From contig NZ_JANWOI010000004.1 in NCBI RefSeq assembly GCF_027920805.1, positions 62,001-126,000 of the forward strand: a stretch of 64,000 bases of DNA, given 5' to 3'. Positions 46,991 to 55,726 of the stretch are shown in pieces. The number at the start of each line of letters is the position of its first letter. The stretch's first letter is position 1. Position numbers and translations under genes: made by a program. The notes below the pieces were generated by a model. That model was not told the DNA's origin and did not search any database. It saw only the letters and a program-made list of their open reading frames with translations. Origin of the DNA: Govania unica. GTDB lineage: Bacteria; Pseudomonadota; Alphaproteobacteria; Sphingomonadales; Govanellaceae.

Positions 46991-48430
46991 ATGGAAGTTG
47001 AGCGAGATGATGTGGCGGTAAGACCTGGGTATGGTATCCGGCCTTTCAGCCTTCGTTTCACCGATGAAGGTCTTGAACGCCGGTTTGCGATCGATCGTAT
47101 GGACCGTGCGCTTTTCAGCATACGGATTCTGTTGCTGGCCGGAGTGGTGCTTTATGCGCTGTTCGGCGTTCTCGATGCTTTTGTGCTTGGCTCTTCCAGC
47201 AAAGCGGCGCTGCTGATCCGGTTCGGCGTTGTCGTTCCGGTACTGCTCGCGGTTTTTCTATTCACCTTCACCGCATATTTCAATCGCATGGCGCAACTGG
47301 CGCTTGGTTTTGCGATGTTCATGGCGGGGCTTGGCATTATTGCCATGACGGCGGTGGCGACAGCGCCCGGCAACGCGCTTTATTATGCCGGCCTGATCAT
47401 GGTCGTCAGTTTCTGTCTCAATCTTTTACGCCTGCGCTGGACCAATGCGGCTGTGCTCGCGCTGACGCTGGTGCTGATCTATCAGCCGGTGGCCATGTGG
47501 ATCAATCCGATCGATGAGTATCTGATTGTCAGCAACAATTTCTTTCTGGTGATGTCGACCGGCGTCGGGATTTTTTCCTGTTACGTGCAGGAACTTTATA
47601 TGCGCCGCGATTATCTTCATGCGGAGATGCTGCGGCTTGAAAAGCTGCGGTCGGATGAGCTGCTGGCGGCGGCGGAATCGGCGAGCCGGGCCAAAAGCGA
47701 TTTCCTCAGCGTCGTCAGCCATGAATTGCGCACCCCCCTCAATGCCATTCTCGGCTTCAGCGAGGTCATGCAGCAACGCCTGTTCGGTCCGATCGGGCAG
47801 GAAAAATACGTCGGCTACGTCGATGATATTCACTCGGCAGCCGGGCATTTGCTCAAGATCGTCACCGACGTTCTTGATCTGTCGAAGGCCGAGGTCGGCA
47901 AGCTTGTGATTGATGAGGAAAAAGTCGATGTGATCGACGTGCTTCAATCGAGCCTGCGGCTTTTGCGCGAACAGGCGGCGGAAAGCGGCTTGCGTCTGTC
48001 CTTCGATATGCCGGACTGGGAGCCGGAGCTTGTTGCGGATTCACGATTGTTGAAGCAGGTCTTCATCAACCTGATCGGCAATGCCATCAAATTCACACCG
48101 CCAGGCGGGTCTGTGAATGTGCGCCTGGCGAGCATCGCCAAGGGCGGCCTCGCCATTTATTTCACCGACACCGGTATCGGCATCGCCAAGGAAAATATCG
48201 AGAAGGTCATGGAACCCTTCGTGCAGGTGGAAAGCGCTTTTGCCCGCCGCTACGGTGGCACCGGACTTGGCCTGCCGCTCGTCAAGCGCATTATAGAGCT
48301 GCATGGCGGCTTCATGACCCTTGATAGCCGACTTGGGGCCGGAACGACGATCTCGGTCGTTCTGCCCCCGCAGCGTGTTTTGAATCATGAGATAGAGGAC
48401 AGCCCTGTCCCGAATCTGGCACAGGGCTGA
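46991..48430 (+). CDS. Membrane-bound sensor histidine kinase
   Basis: A 479-residue kinase with six predicted membrane segments between about residues 40 and 200, then a short linker coil, the dimerisation/phosphoacceptor domain with VVSHELRTPLNAILGFSEVM (phosphorylated His244), and the ATPase domain with N box NLIGNAIKFTPPGG, G1 DTGIGIAKENIEKV and GGTGLGLPLVKRII. No periplasmic sensor loop is obvious, so it may sense a signal in the membrane. There is no response regulator gene next to it. It follows the FadL-type gene by 18 bases, which suggests a link between uptake of a hydrophobic compound and signalling. Confidence 0.93.
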   Translation: MEVERDDVAVRPGYGIRPFSLRFTDEGLERRFAIDRMDRALFSIRILLLAGVVLYALFGVLDAFVLGSSSKAALLIRFGVVVPVLLAVFLFTFTAYFNRMAQLALGFAMFMAGLGIIAMTAVATAPGNALYYAGLIMVVSFCLNLLRLRWTNAAVLALTLVLIYQPVAMWINPIDEYLIVSNNFFLVMSTGVGIFSCYVQELYMRRDYLHAEMLRLEKLRSDELLAAAESASRAKSDFLSVVSHELRTPLNAILGFSEVMQQRLFGPIGQEKYVGYVDDIHSAAGHLLKIVTDVLDLSKAEVGKLVIDEEKVDVIDVLQSSLRLLREQAAESGLRLSFDMPDWEPELVADSRLLKQVFINLIGNAIKFTPPGGSVNVRLASIAKGGLAIYFTDTGIGIAKENIEKVMEPFVQVESAFARRYGGTGLGLPLVKRIIELHGGFMTLDSRLGAGTTISVVLPPQRVLNHEIEDSPVPNLAQG

Positions 48431-48455
48431 GCTCCTGCTGGCTGAGCTCTTGGGC

Positions 48456-49892
48456 CTAGGCTTTCTTATGCATGGACAGCAGCACGACGCGGCCGGTCGG
48501 GTCGAGACTTGTGCTGACTTCGGCATCTTCAAGCCCAGCGGCCAGCGCCAGCATTTCCTGCTCGTCGCGGTAGATGATGTTCCAGTCGGTAAGGAATTCC
48601 ATCGGCCAGAGATTGCTTTCCGGGCATTTCATCATGTTGCTGATGATGAGCTTGCCGCCCGGCGCGATGAATTTGTAAAGCGACGTGATCCAGGCCTTGG
48701 CGCGGCGCGCGGTCAGGTAATCGATGAGCCCGACCGAATAGACGAAATCCTGCAATCCGATGGTGGAAAACAGTTCCTGCGTCTTCAGAAGCTGCGAGAA
48801 GGACGCATGGAGACAGCGCACGCTCGCCTGCCGGTTGAGGCGGATGACTTCGGCATGGGTTGATTCATAGACCAGCTCAAGCGCGCCCTGGTCTTGATCG
48901 ATCAGCGTGAATTGTGCATTGCGCGGCAATTGGCCGAGCTTGAGATAATCGATCACCTCACGGGCCGAGCCGCAGCCGAGATTGGTGATGCGGGCCACGC
49001 CGTCGGCTTTTTCAAGCAGCGTCTTGGCGATTTCCTGCCGCATCATCACGCTGCGCGTGGCGATGCATTCGGCAACATCAAGGCCGATGCGATGAACGAG
49101 CTTTTCATAAAGGCTCGCGCCCACGCGCTGCCAGTCATAAACCATGTTCATGATCTGATAATCGCCGGGATAGCCGAGCGGTTTCGCATAGCTGCGGTTC
49201 CACACCACGCCCGACATGAATTCAGGCGTGAGCACCAGTTCGGTGAATTTCTTGGTGGCGCGCAAGGCTTCCGGATTGTCCATGATGCCTTCGACCAGCG
49301 CATTGCCGCGATACCATAGCTCTCGCCATTGCGGAATGATCTGCTGTTCGCAGGAGGCGAGCAATTCGGCGGCGGCGTCAGGCGTCAGATTGGTCTGGGA
49401 GATGGTATCAAGCCCGCTCCGGTAAGACCGCAGCAGCTGCAGGATATCGGCGCAGAGCATGCGATATTCGGGAGCAACGCCCGCGCCCGGCGCGGTCGCG
49501 GCAAAACTCGCGAGTTCATTCCGGAGACTGATTTCCTTGTATTTATCGACCACCTGCAACACGTTGAAGCTGCGATCGAGGAGCCGGAGGCCGAGCTTGG
49601 TGCCCGCCTGTGTGGGCTCCACCCGCACGACTTCGCCAGCACCTTCATAAAGATGGCTGTTGCCGAGCAGCAGTTGGATGTTGACGCGTTTTTCCGGCTC
49701 GTAAGCATGGTTGGAATTGGCGGCGGAGATCGCCGACAACCCGCTCAGGCTGACGTCAGAGAGGGTGATGGGCATTTGGTCCAGCATCAGGGTGGGCATG
49801 CTGCGTTGAAACAGATCGCGGGCTCTGAATCGCTCCGCGCGGAAAAAAATACGCCGTCCTTCGCCGCCGCTCAGTTCTTCATAATGCTTCAT
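48456..49892 (-). CDS. PilZ domain fused to a class I SAM-dependent methyltransferase
   Basis: A 478-residue protein. The N-terminal 100 residues look like a PilZ domain: Arg14-x3-Arg18 in RRIFFR and Asp46-x-Ser-x2-Gly51 in LSDVSLSGL are the two halves of the c-di-GMP-binding motif. The C-terminal half has the SAM-binding motif ITNLGCGSAREVIDYL and FVYSVGLIDYL, and the segment YPGDYQIMNMVYDW found in a methyltransferase group related to 3-hydroxypalmitate methyl ester synthases such as PhcB. Methylation under c-di-GMP control is the likely scheme. GGGGAG lies just before the ATG. Convergent with the histidine kinase gene. The substrate is not known. Confidence 0.78.
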   Translation of the reverse strand: MKHYEELSGGEGRRIFFRAERFRARDLFQRSMPTLMLDQMPITLSDVSLSGLSAISAANSNHAYEPEKRVNIQLLLGNSHLYEGAGEVVRVEPTQAGTKLGLRLLDRSFNVLQVVDKYKEISLRNELASFAATAPGAGVAPEYRMLCADILQLLRSYRSGLDTISQTNLTPDAAAELLASCEQQIIPQWRELWYRGNALVEGIMDNPEALRATKKFTELVLTPEFMSGVVWNRSYAKPLGYPGDYQIMNMVYDWQRVGASLYEKLVHRIGLDVAECIATRSVMMRQEIAKTLLEKADGVARITNLGCGSAREVIDYLKLGQLPRNAQFTLIDQDQGALELVYESTHAEVIRLNRQASVRCLHASFSQLLKTQELFSTIGLQDFVYSVGLIDYLTARRAKAWITSLYKFIAPGGKLIISNMMKCPESNLWPMEFLTDWNIIYRDEQEMLALAAGLEDAEVSTSLDPTGRVVLLSMHKKA

Positions 49893-50134
49893 ATTTCTCC
49901 CCTTTTACTACGCTTCAGCCCCCACAGGCCCGTATTGAGTGTTTTTCGCAAAACGTACCTGCTGCATGAAACTTTGCAGCTACGACGTGCATGCCAACAA
50001 CCGAAAAGCTTATCTAACGTTAACCACTTGTTAACACTATTGCATAGAGCTTTGAACTAGAAAAGTTAAACCGGAGGCCTGAAATGAAAATTTTTATGCA
50101 GAAATCTGATCACGAAATATGAGCAAGAGAAGGC
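49893..50134. other. Intergenic region with a possible 12-codon ORF
   Basis: Upstream region of the PilZ-methyltransferase gene. A tiny plus-strand ORF at 50084-50122 (MKIFMQKSDHEI) follows CCGGAGG at good spacing, but it has no downstream partner gene on the plus strand. I see no other feature. Confidence 0.3.
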
Positions 50135-50169
50135 AATAAAAAAGCGGCGCGGAATGATTCCGCGCCGCT
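50135..50169 (-). terminator. Rho-independent terminator of the amidohydrolase operon
   Basis: Perfect 12-bp stem, AGCGGCGCGGAA (50143-50154) with TTCCGCGCCGCT (50158-50169), loop of 3 bases, followed on the minus strand by a T-run. It lies 25 bases past the stop of the second amidohydrolase gene. Confidence 0.9.
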
Positions 50170-50193
50170 GAGGTGTTGTCGGTTGGAAGATTT

Positions 50194-51567
50194 TTAGTGG
50201 GTGATGCGACCTGATTGCCGAGTGCCAGCGAGCTTAAGCTTGCTGTCGTCGAGAATAGCACCGCCCTTCATGACTAGCAGAATGGCCTTGGCATTGTTGA
50301 TGTCGACGCTCGGGTCAGCGCTGAGGAGAACGGCGTCGGCAAGCTTGCCTTCTTCGACCGAACCCATGTCACGCTCTTTGCCGAGGAACACCGCGCCGTT
50401 CAGCGTCGCGATGCGGATGATGTCGAGGGGGGCAATGCCCGCCGCCGCCAGCAATTCCATTTCCCGATGCACGGCCGCGCCGATGCTTTGATCGGTGCCA
50501 AGGGCAAGCACGCCGCCGCCAGCGTGAATCTTGCGCAGATTCTCCTGGGCGATCGGAGTCATCAGCTTCATCCACCAGGTCCAGGTTTCCTTGGACCATT
50601 TGTCGCGGGTTTCGGTCTTCAGCTTGGCGATCTCGTCGCTGCCGAGGGCCGCTTTGTAGAGCGGCTGATCAAGATATTCAGGATGTTCAGCGAGACGGCT
50701 GTAGTTTTCACCGATGGCGAGGGTGGTGGTCATCGGAATCTTTTTTGCCGCCATGAGCATGACGAATTCATCGCTGACCGGGCCCTGAATGACCGGATGG
50801 GCGAGCGTATCGACACCGGCGAAGATCGCCTGCCGGGCCTGATATTCAAGTGAGGTATGCACCGTCGTGCGGATGCCGTGATCGTTGTAATATTCGATCA
50901 CTTTCTGCATCAGTTCGACATCGAGCAGCGGGATCATGGAACGCGTGCCCCAGCCATGCTGATCGAAGGTCATCTTGAGCACGTCGGGTTTGCGGGCGAT
51001 ATGCTTGTCGAGCGCTTCCCGCGCCTCCGGCCAGCTTTCGATATCGGTTGAAGCCGGACCGCTGCCATGGCTGCCCGGGGCGGTGACGAGGCTGCCGGTG
51101 GCGAAGACACGGGGAGCGATCAATTTACCCGAGCGTTCATCGTCGCGCAGGCTGAAGATAAAGTCAGGCACGTTGCCGGCATCAAAGACCGAGGTGACGC
51201 CGCTATAGAGATAGCTTTGCAGTGCCTCGGCACCCTGCTGGCGGTTGATGACCGCTTTGCGGATGCCATCGCGGGTGACTTCACTGCCGCCCTTCAGATG
51301 GATATGCATATCCATCAGACCGGGAATGAGATATTTGCCGCTGCCGTCGATGCGGTGGCCTTTGATATCTCCGGCGCTTGAGGTGGGGGTCACGCGGACG
51401 AATTTGCCATTATCGACGACCACGGTCATGGCGGGCTTCGGCGCCGCGCCGGTGCCGTCGATGAGCGTGACATTGTCGAAGATGATGGCTTCGGCCAGCG
51501 CCGCGCCACTGGTGAGGGCGACGAGGGCGGAGAGGGCAAGGCCCGTGATTTTAAGTTTGAGACTCAT
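50194..51567 (-). CDS. Exported metal-dependent amidohydrolase
   Basis: A 457-residue enzyme of the amidohydrolase superfamily (imidazolonepropionase/prolidase-like branch). The signal peptide ends near SGAALAEA. The metal site starts with LIPGLMDMHIHLKGG (HxH); TVHTSLEYQARQAIFAGVDTLAHPV supplies further histidines and LALGTDQSIGAAVHREMELL the aspartate. Substrates in this branch include Xaa-Pro and other dipeptides, or cyclic amides. It starts 9 bases after the stop of the related gene upstream, so the two are one operon, ended by the terminator at 50135. It is the second of two paralogues. Confidence 0.9.
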   Translation of the reverse strand: MSLKLKITGLALSALVALTSGAALAEAIIFDNVTLIDGTGAAPKPAMTVVVDNGKFVRVTPTSSAGDIKGHRIDGSGKYLIPGLMDMHIHLKGGSEVTRDGIRKAVINRQQGAEALQSYLYSGVTSVFDAGNVPDFIFSLRDDERSGKLIAPRVFATGSLVTAPGSHGSGPASTDIESWPEAREALDKHIARKPDVLKMTFDQHGWGTRSMIPLLDVELMQKVIEYYNDHGIRTTVHTSLEYQARQAIFAGVDTLAHPVIQGPVSDEFVMLMAAKKIPMTTTLAIGENYSRLAEHPEYLDQPLYKAALGSDEIAKLKTETRDKWSKETWTWWMKLMTPIAQENLRKIHAGGGVLALGTDQSIGAAVHREMELLAAAGIAPLDIIRIATLNGAVFLGKERDMGSVEEGKLADAVLLSADPSVDINNAKAILLVMKGGAILDDSKLKLAGTRQSGRITH

Positions 51568-51576
51568 GATTGTTCC

Positions 51577-52956
51577 TTATTTCCCGTCCTGCTTGAAGAC
51601 GATGCCGTCACGCATCACGAAATCGACGCCGAGCACGGCCTTGATATCCTGCAACGGATCGCCGGGCATGGCCACAACGTCAGCCGCCATGCCGGGGGCA
51701 AGCTTGCCAACGCCTTCGATACCGCCCGCTTGGGCAGCTTTGACGGTACCCGCCATCAGCGCTTCCATGGGGGTCATGCCGATGCCGACAAGTTCAATGA
51801 ATTCATTGATGTTTTCGCCATTCGGAGACACGCCGCTATCGGTGCCGAGCGCGATGTTCACGCCCATTTTATAGGCCTTGCTCGCCATGTCCTTCGGCTG
51901 ACGGCCGAGCTTCAGAAGCTTGGCCATGACCGCCGGGGTGGCGTTCTTGTAAGGGCCGTTCCGCATCTTTTCCGGGGTGTCGCCAGCATAGGTGATCGGA
52001 TAAATGGTCGGGATCAGCCAGGCGCCGGTTTTCTTGAACAGACGCAGGGTGTCTTCGTCGGCCCACATGGAATGCTCGATCGAATCAAAGCCCGCACGCA
52101 GCGCGCTGTCGATTCCGGCCTTGTCATGGGCGTGGGCAGTCACTTTGCGGCCGAGCGCATGGGCGGTTTCGGCGATGGCGACCAGTTCGGCGTCGGTGAA
52201 CTGCTGGCCGGTTCCGGCAGCGGTGTTCGACAGCGTGCCGCCGGTGGAGGTTACCTTGATCACGTCGGATCCGCGTTTGACTGCTGCACGTACGGCGCGG
52301 CGGCAATCGTCAGCGCCGTTGCAGACGCCAGCGGCCGGCATGGCTTTCTCTACTTCGTCACGATAGCCGTGGAAATCGCCATGGCCACCGGTCGGGGTGA
52401 TGGCAGCTCCGGCGACCAGGATCTTCGGACCCGGTACGAGGCCGTCGCGAATTCCGTCCCGAAGGGCATAGACGCTGGTGCCCGGCGAACCGAGATCGCG
52501 CACGGTGGTGAAGCCCGTCATCAGGGTCTTGCGCGCATTGTTGGCGGCGATCAGTGAGAAATAGCTGTCCGGCTTGGTGACGATGAGCGTGCGGTCGGGA
52601 TTGGCGCCAAAGCTCAGATGGACATGGAGATCGATAAAGCCCGGCATGACGAATTTGTCGGACAGATCGATGATCTTGGCGTCGGCGCCAAGACCGAGGG
52701 CGGCGGCGTCAACATGGCCGGCGCGCACTTCCTTGACCTTGCCATCTTCGATCACGAGCGTTGCCGGGCTGATCGGTGCCTGACCGGGTACCGCCAACAG
52801 CTTGCCCGCGTGAATGACCGTCACATCGGCCGCCTCGGCGCTGGTAGTGGGCAGACCACCAAGCATCAGCGACAGCCCGAGCAGGGGCAGACTGAATAAG
52901 GAGTGGCCGAGAACGGCAGTTCCTTTTTTTATGATTCTGGCTAATCCCGATTGCAT
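51577..52956 (-). CDS. Exported metal-dependent amidohydrolase (paralogue of next gene)
   Basis: A 459-residue amidohydrolase. A signal peptide covers roughly the first 40 residues, ending near TSAEAA. Metal-binding motifs are FVMPGFIDLHVHLSFG (HxH), KVTAHAHDKAGIDSALRAGFDSIEHS, and ALGTDSGVSPNGENINEF with the catalytic aspartate. It belongs to the branch with Sgx9260-type prolidases, so cleavage of peptide or carbamoyl bonds in the periplasm is likely. GGGAGAG precedes the ATG at 52956. The gene is divergent from a TonB receptor across a 150-base region with inverted repeats. Confidence 0.9.
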   Translation of the reverse strand: MQSGLARIIKKGTAVLGHSLFSLPLLGLSLMLGGLPTTSAEAADVTVIHAGKLLAVPGQAPISPATLVIEDGKVKEVRAGHVDAAALGLGADAKIIDLSDKFVMPGFIDLHVHLSFGANPDRTLIVTKPDSYFSLIAANNARKTLMTGFTTVRDLGSPGTSVYALRDGIRDGLVPGPKILVAGAAITPTGGHGDFHGYRDEVEKAMPAAGVCNGADDCRRAVRAAVKRGSDVIKVTSTGGTLSNTAAGTGQQFTDAELVAIAETAHALGRKVTAHAHDKAGIDSALRAGFDSIEHSMWADEDTLRLFKKTGAWLIPTIYPITYAGDTPEKMRNGPYKNATPAVMAKLLKLGRQPKDMASKAYKMGVNIALGTDSGVSPNGENINEFIELVGIGMTPMEALMAGTVKAAQAGGIEGVGKLAPGMAADVVAMPGDPLQDIKAVLGVDFVMRDGIVFKQDGK

Positions 52957-53106
52957 TTTTCTCTCCCTGAAACTGGATTTGCATTAGTGTACAATAAAAT
53001 ATGATTTTGAATATACAAATGCAAATTCTTTGTATATGTTGCAGCGGCTGTTTCAAGGCCAAAAGACGAAGACCTGCTGGGTCTTTGCAAAAATAAAGGG
53101 AATAGG
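52957..53106. promoter_or_regulatory. Divergent promoter region with inverted repeats
   Basis: AT-rich, 150 bases. TATACAAA (53012-53019) and TTTGTATA (53029-53036) form a perfect inverted repeat with a 9-base gap, and ATTTGCATTAGTGTA (52977-52991) is an imperfect inverted copy of TATACAAATGCAAAT (53012-53026). These look like binding sites for a dimeric regulator acting on the amidohydrolase operon and the TonB receptor gene. Confidence 0.6.
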
Positions 53107-55512
53107 ATGAGAGGAAATATCAGTACTTACCGGCGTGGTTTTCTGAGTGGAACCGTTTCGATGCTGGCGTTCCTGGCAGCGGTTCCTGCCGTTGCTGTTG
53201 CTGCTGAATCGGGACAAAGCGTCGCGTCGGCCGGATTTGAAGAAATTCTGGTGACCGCCCGTAAGCGCGGGGAAGAGCGTTTGCAGGATATTCCGGCAAC
53301 GATCACCGCGCTCGGCAGCGGCACCCTCGAACAGATGGGCGCGCTTAATTTCGCCGATTTCGCATATCAGGTGCCGGGCCTGACCTTCTCCGACGAAGGT
53401 GCTGGTCAGAAACGTTACGTGCTGCGTGGCGTCCGTTCGGCCGGTCAGGAACAGGTTGCCGTCTATTATGACGAAGTACCGGTTCCCGGCATTCAGGGCG
53501 CAGGCGGCGACAGCGGCTCGCAGACCACTGACCTCAAGATTTTCGACATCGATCGCGTTGAAGTGCTGAAAGGCCCGCAGGGCTCGACTTTCGGCGCGAA
53601 CTCGCAGGCTGGTACCGTACGCTTCATCATGAAGAAGCCGGTCATGAACGAAGTTCAGGGCCAGATCAAAGTCGGCGCCAACAAGATCCAGGACGGCGGC
53701 ACGGGTGCCAATGTCTATGGCATGTTCAACGCTCCGCTCGTCACCGACAAGCTGTCGCTCCGCGCCATCGCCTATTACGATCGCGAAGCCGGTTACATCG
53801 ACAACGTGCGTCTTGGCCAGAATAACATCAACTGGCAGCAAACGACTGGCTTCCGCGGCATGCTGCGCTTCCAGCCGACTGATAACCTGACTGTCGATGC
53901 CATGGCCTGGCTCGAAAACCGCAAAAGCGGCGGCTCGAATCGCTACAACCCCTATGATTCGTTCTCGGCTTCGGCCAGCAACCTCGATTTCGTGAACAAT
54001 AACCTTCAGCCGCTCAGCGATATCCGTCGTATCGCTTATTTCCAGACCGGCGATCTCAAGGTCGGCGATTATACGCGCAGCGACATGCCGGATGATCAGC
54101 AGATCTACAGCCTGACCATGAACTGGGATCTCGACTGGGCCAGTCTTGTGGCGACTGGATCGGTCTATAAGCGCGATTACGGTTTCAAGCGCGATTCGAC
54201 CTGGGTGCTTCTGAGCCTGGGCGTACGTCCGAACGGCTTTCCAGGCATCACCCCGGCGCGTCCGGATCTCCTCCCGGCCCTGACCGATCAGACCCAGAGC
54301 ATCGAGCAGAAGGCGTTCGAAATGCGCCTGAACTCCAATCCGGGCAGCAAGTTCCAGTGGATGGGCGGTTTCTTCTATCGTGACCGTGCTTCAAGCTTCC
54401 GCAGCTATGTGCCGGTGGTCGATCCGGTAACCGGTATGCCTTACGATCCGGGTGTGCCGCCGACGGGTTATATCGGTCCGGTTCCGGGCACGGGTCTTGT
54501 GGATTGCAATCCTTGCGCCACGGCTCGCGTCAATGATCGCAAGATCAAGGAAATCGCGTTCTTCGGTGAAGCAACCTATGCGGTCACTGAGCAGTTCGAA
54601 GCCATGGTTGGTGCCCGTTGGTTCCAGTCCAAGCAAAGCGACCTCGGTTCGACGACCTTCCCGTTCGCGCTCTTCGCTCAGGCTCCGCTGCCTGAAGCGG
54701 ATGCGCGCACGTTCAAGGAAAGCAAGCCGATCCTGAAGTTCCAGCTGTCTTATCGTCTTGACGAAGACAAGGTTCTTTATGCGCTGGCGTCACAGGGCTA
54801 TCGTCTTGGTGGCACCAACCAGCAGGGTATCGTTGCTGTGCCGCTCGGCTATGGCGCAGATAGCCTGTGGAACTATGAAGTCGGTACGAAAACCGCATGG
54901 CTTGATCGCCGCTTGATCCTGAACCTCTCGGCCTTCCTTATCAAATGGAAGGACATTCAGGTCTCGGGTCGTGATCCGTCGGGTGCGTTCGGCTTCATCG
55001 GTAACGCTGGTGCAGCAGAGATCCGTGGTCTTGAAGCCGAACTTCAGGCACGTCCGGCTGAAGGTTTCGACATCACTGCCGGTCTGAGCTGGTTGCCGAA
55101 GCGCGAACTGACCAAGGACCAGATCACTGATCAGGTCGTGGCTCCAGGCCGTGCGGGCGACAAGCTGCCCTTCATTCCGGCCTTCACCGCGAACGTTGCT
55201 GCGCAATACAGCTATGATCTTGCGGTTGCTGACTGGAGCGGCTTTGTCCGTGCAGAATATGCGTTCCATGGCAAGTCGAACTCGGAACTCAGTGTCGCTT
55301 CGCGTCACAACCGTGTTCAGAACAGCTATGACATCGTCAATGCACGTGCTGGCTTCATGAATACGGCGAATGATCTCGACGTCACGTTCTATGTGGAAAA
55401 CGTCTTCAACTCGCGCGGCGACGTGCGCGTGCGGGCTGAAGATTCGCTCCTGACCTTCAAATGGACCAACACGCCGCGTAACTTCGGCATCGACGTCACG
55501 AAGAAGTTCTAA
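53107..55512 (+). CDS. TonB-dependent outer-membrane receptor
   Basis: An 801-residue receptor. Signal peptide to about AVAVAAE, plug with FEEILVTARKRGEERLQDIPATITAL, RYVLRGVRSAGQEQVAVYYDEVPVPG and VEVLKGPQGSTFGANSQAGTVRFIMKKP, then a long barrel ending RNFGIDVTKKF. The codon use in the second half is more regular, with many C-ending codons, which suggests high expression. It is the only gene of its transcript, ended by a strong terminator. Divergence from two periplasmic amidohydrolases suggests that it imports the compound they cut, possibly a peptide or amide. Confidence 0.94.
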   Translation: MRGNISTYRRGFLSGTVSMLAFLAAVPAVAVAAESGQSVASAGFEEILVTARKRGEERLQDIPATITALGSGTLEQMGALNFADFAYQVPGLTFSDEGAGQKRYVLRGVRSAGQEQVAVYYDEVPVPGIQGAGGDSGSQTTDLKIFDIDRVEVLKGPQGSTFGANSQAGTVRFIMKKPVMNEVQGQIKVGANKIQDGGTGANVYGMFNAPLVTDKLSLRAIAYYDREAGYIDNVRLGQNNINWQQTTGFRGMLRFQPTDNLTVDAMAWLENRKSGGSNRYNPYDSFSASASNLDFVNNNLQPLSDIRRIAYFQTGDLKVGDYTRSDMPDDQQIYSLTMNWDLDWASLVATGSVYKRDYGFKRDSTWVLLSLGVRPNGFPGITPARPDLLPALTDQTQSIEQKAFEMRLNSNPGSKFQWMGGFFYRDRASSFRSYVPVVDPVTGMPYDPGVPPTGYIGPVPGTGLVDCNPCATARVNDRKIKEIAFFGEATYAVTEQFEAMVGARWFQSKQSDLGSTTFPFALFAQAPLPEADARTFKESKPILKFQLSYRLDEDKVLYALASQGYRLGGTNQQGIVAVPLGYGADSLWNYEVGTKTAWLDRRLILNLSAFLIKWKDIQVSGRDPSGAFGFIGNAGAAEIRGLEAELQARPAEGFDITAGLSWLPKRELTKDQITDQVVAPGRAGDKLPFIPAFTANVAAQYSYDLAVADWSGFVRAEYAFHGKSNSELSVASRHNRVQNSYDIVNARAGFMNTANDLDVTFYVENVFNSRGDVRVRAEDSLLTFKWTNTPRNFGIDVTKKF

Positions 55513-55535
55513 GAACTCTGATCTATCAAACTACG

Positions 55536-55563
55536 AAAGGGAGGCTTTATGCCTCCCTTTTTT
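55536..55563 (+). terminator. Rho-independent terminator
   Basis: AAAGGGAGGC (55536-55545) pairs with GCCTCCCTTT (55551-55560) over 10 bp with a TTTAT loop and ends in a T-run. It lies 23 bases past the stop of the TonB receptor gene. Confidence 0.93.
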
Positions 55564-55568
55564 ATTCT

Positions 55569-55716
55569 GTCATGGCGATCCAGTCTGGGCGGGGTGCGAG
55601 TTTCTGGATTGCCACGCTCCCTCCGGTCGCTCGCAATGACGGGGTTTGGTTGGCGGCACAGCGTTTCTCGACGTCATCGCGAGGCGCAGAGCGCCGCGGC
55701 GATCCAGTCTTCCGCG
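55569..55716. repeat. Dispersed palindromic repeat (copy 1)
   Basis: Contains CTGGATTGCCACGCTCC...CTCGCAATGAC (55604-55640) and an inverted counterpart GTCATCGCGAGGCGCAG...CGATCCAG (55673-55707). The same units occur near 63.5 kb. Sequences of this type are scattered between genes in alphaproteobacteria as REP-like elements. Confidence 0.75.
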
Positions 55717-55726
55717 GGACGGGGCG

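Noticed and set aside
49329-50060. 243-codon plus-strand ORF opposite the PilZ-methyltransferase gene
   Set aside because: Antisense shadow; the minus-strand protein has clear PilZ and SAM-binding motifs and a good ribosome binding site.
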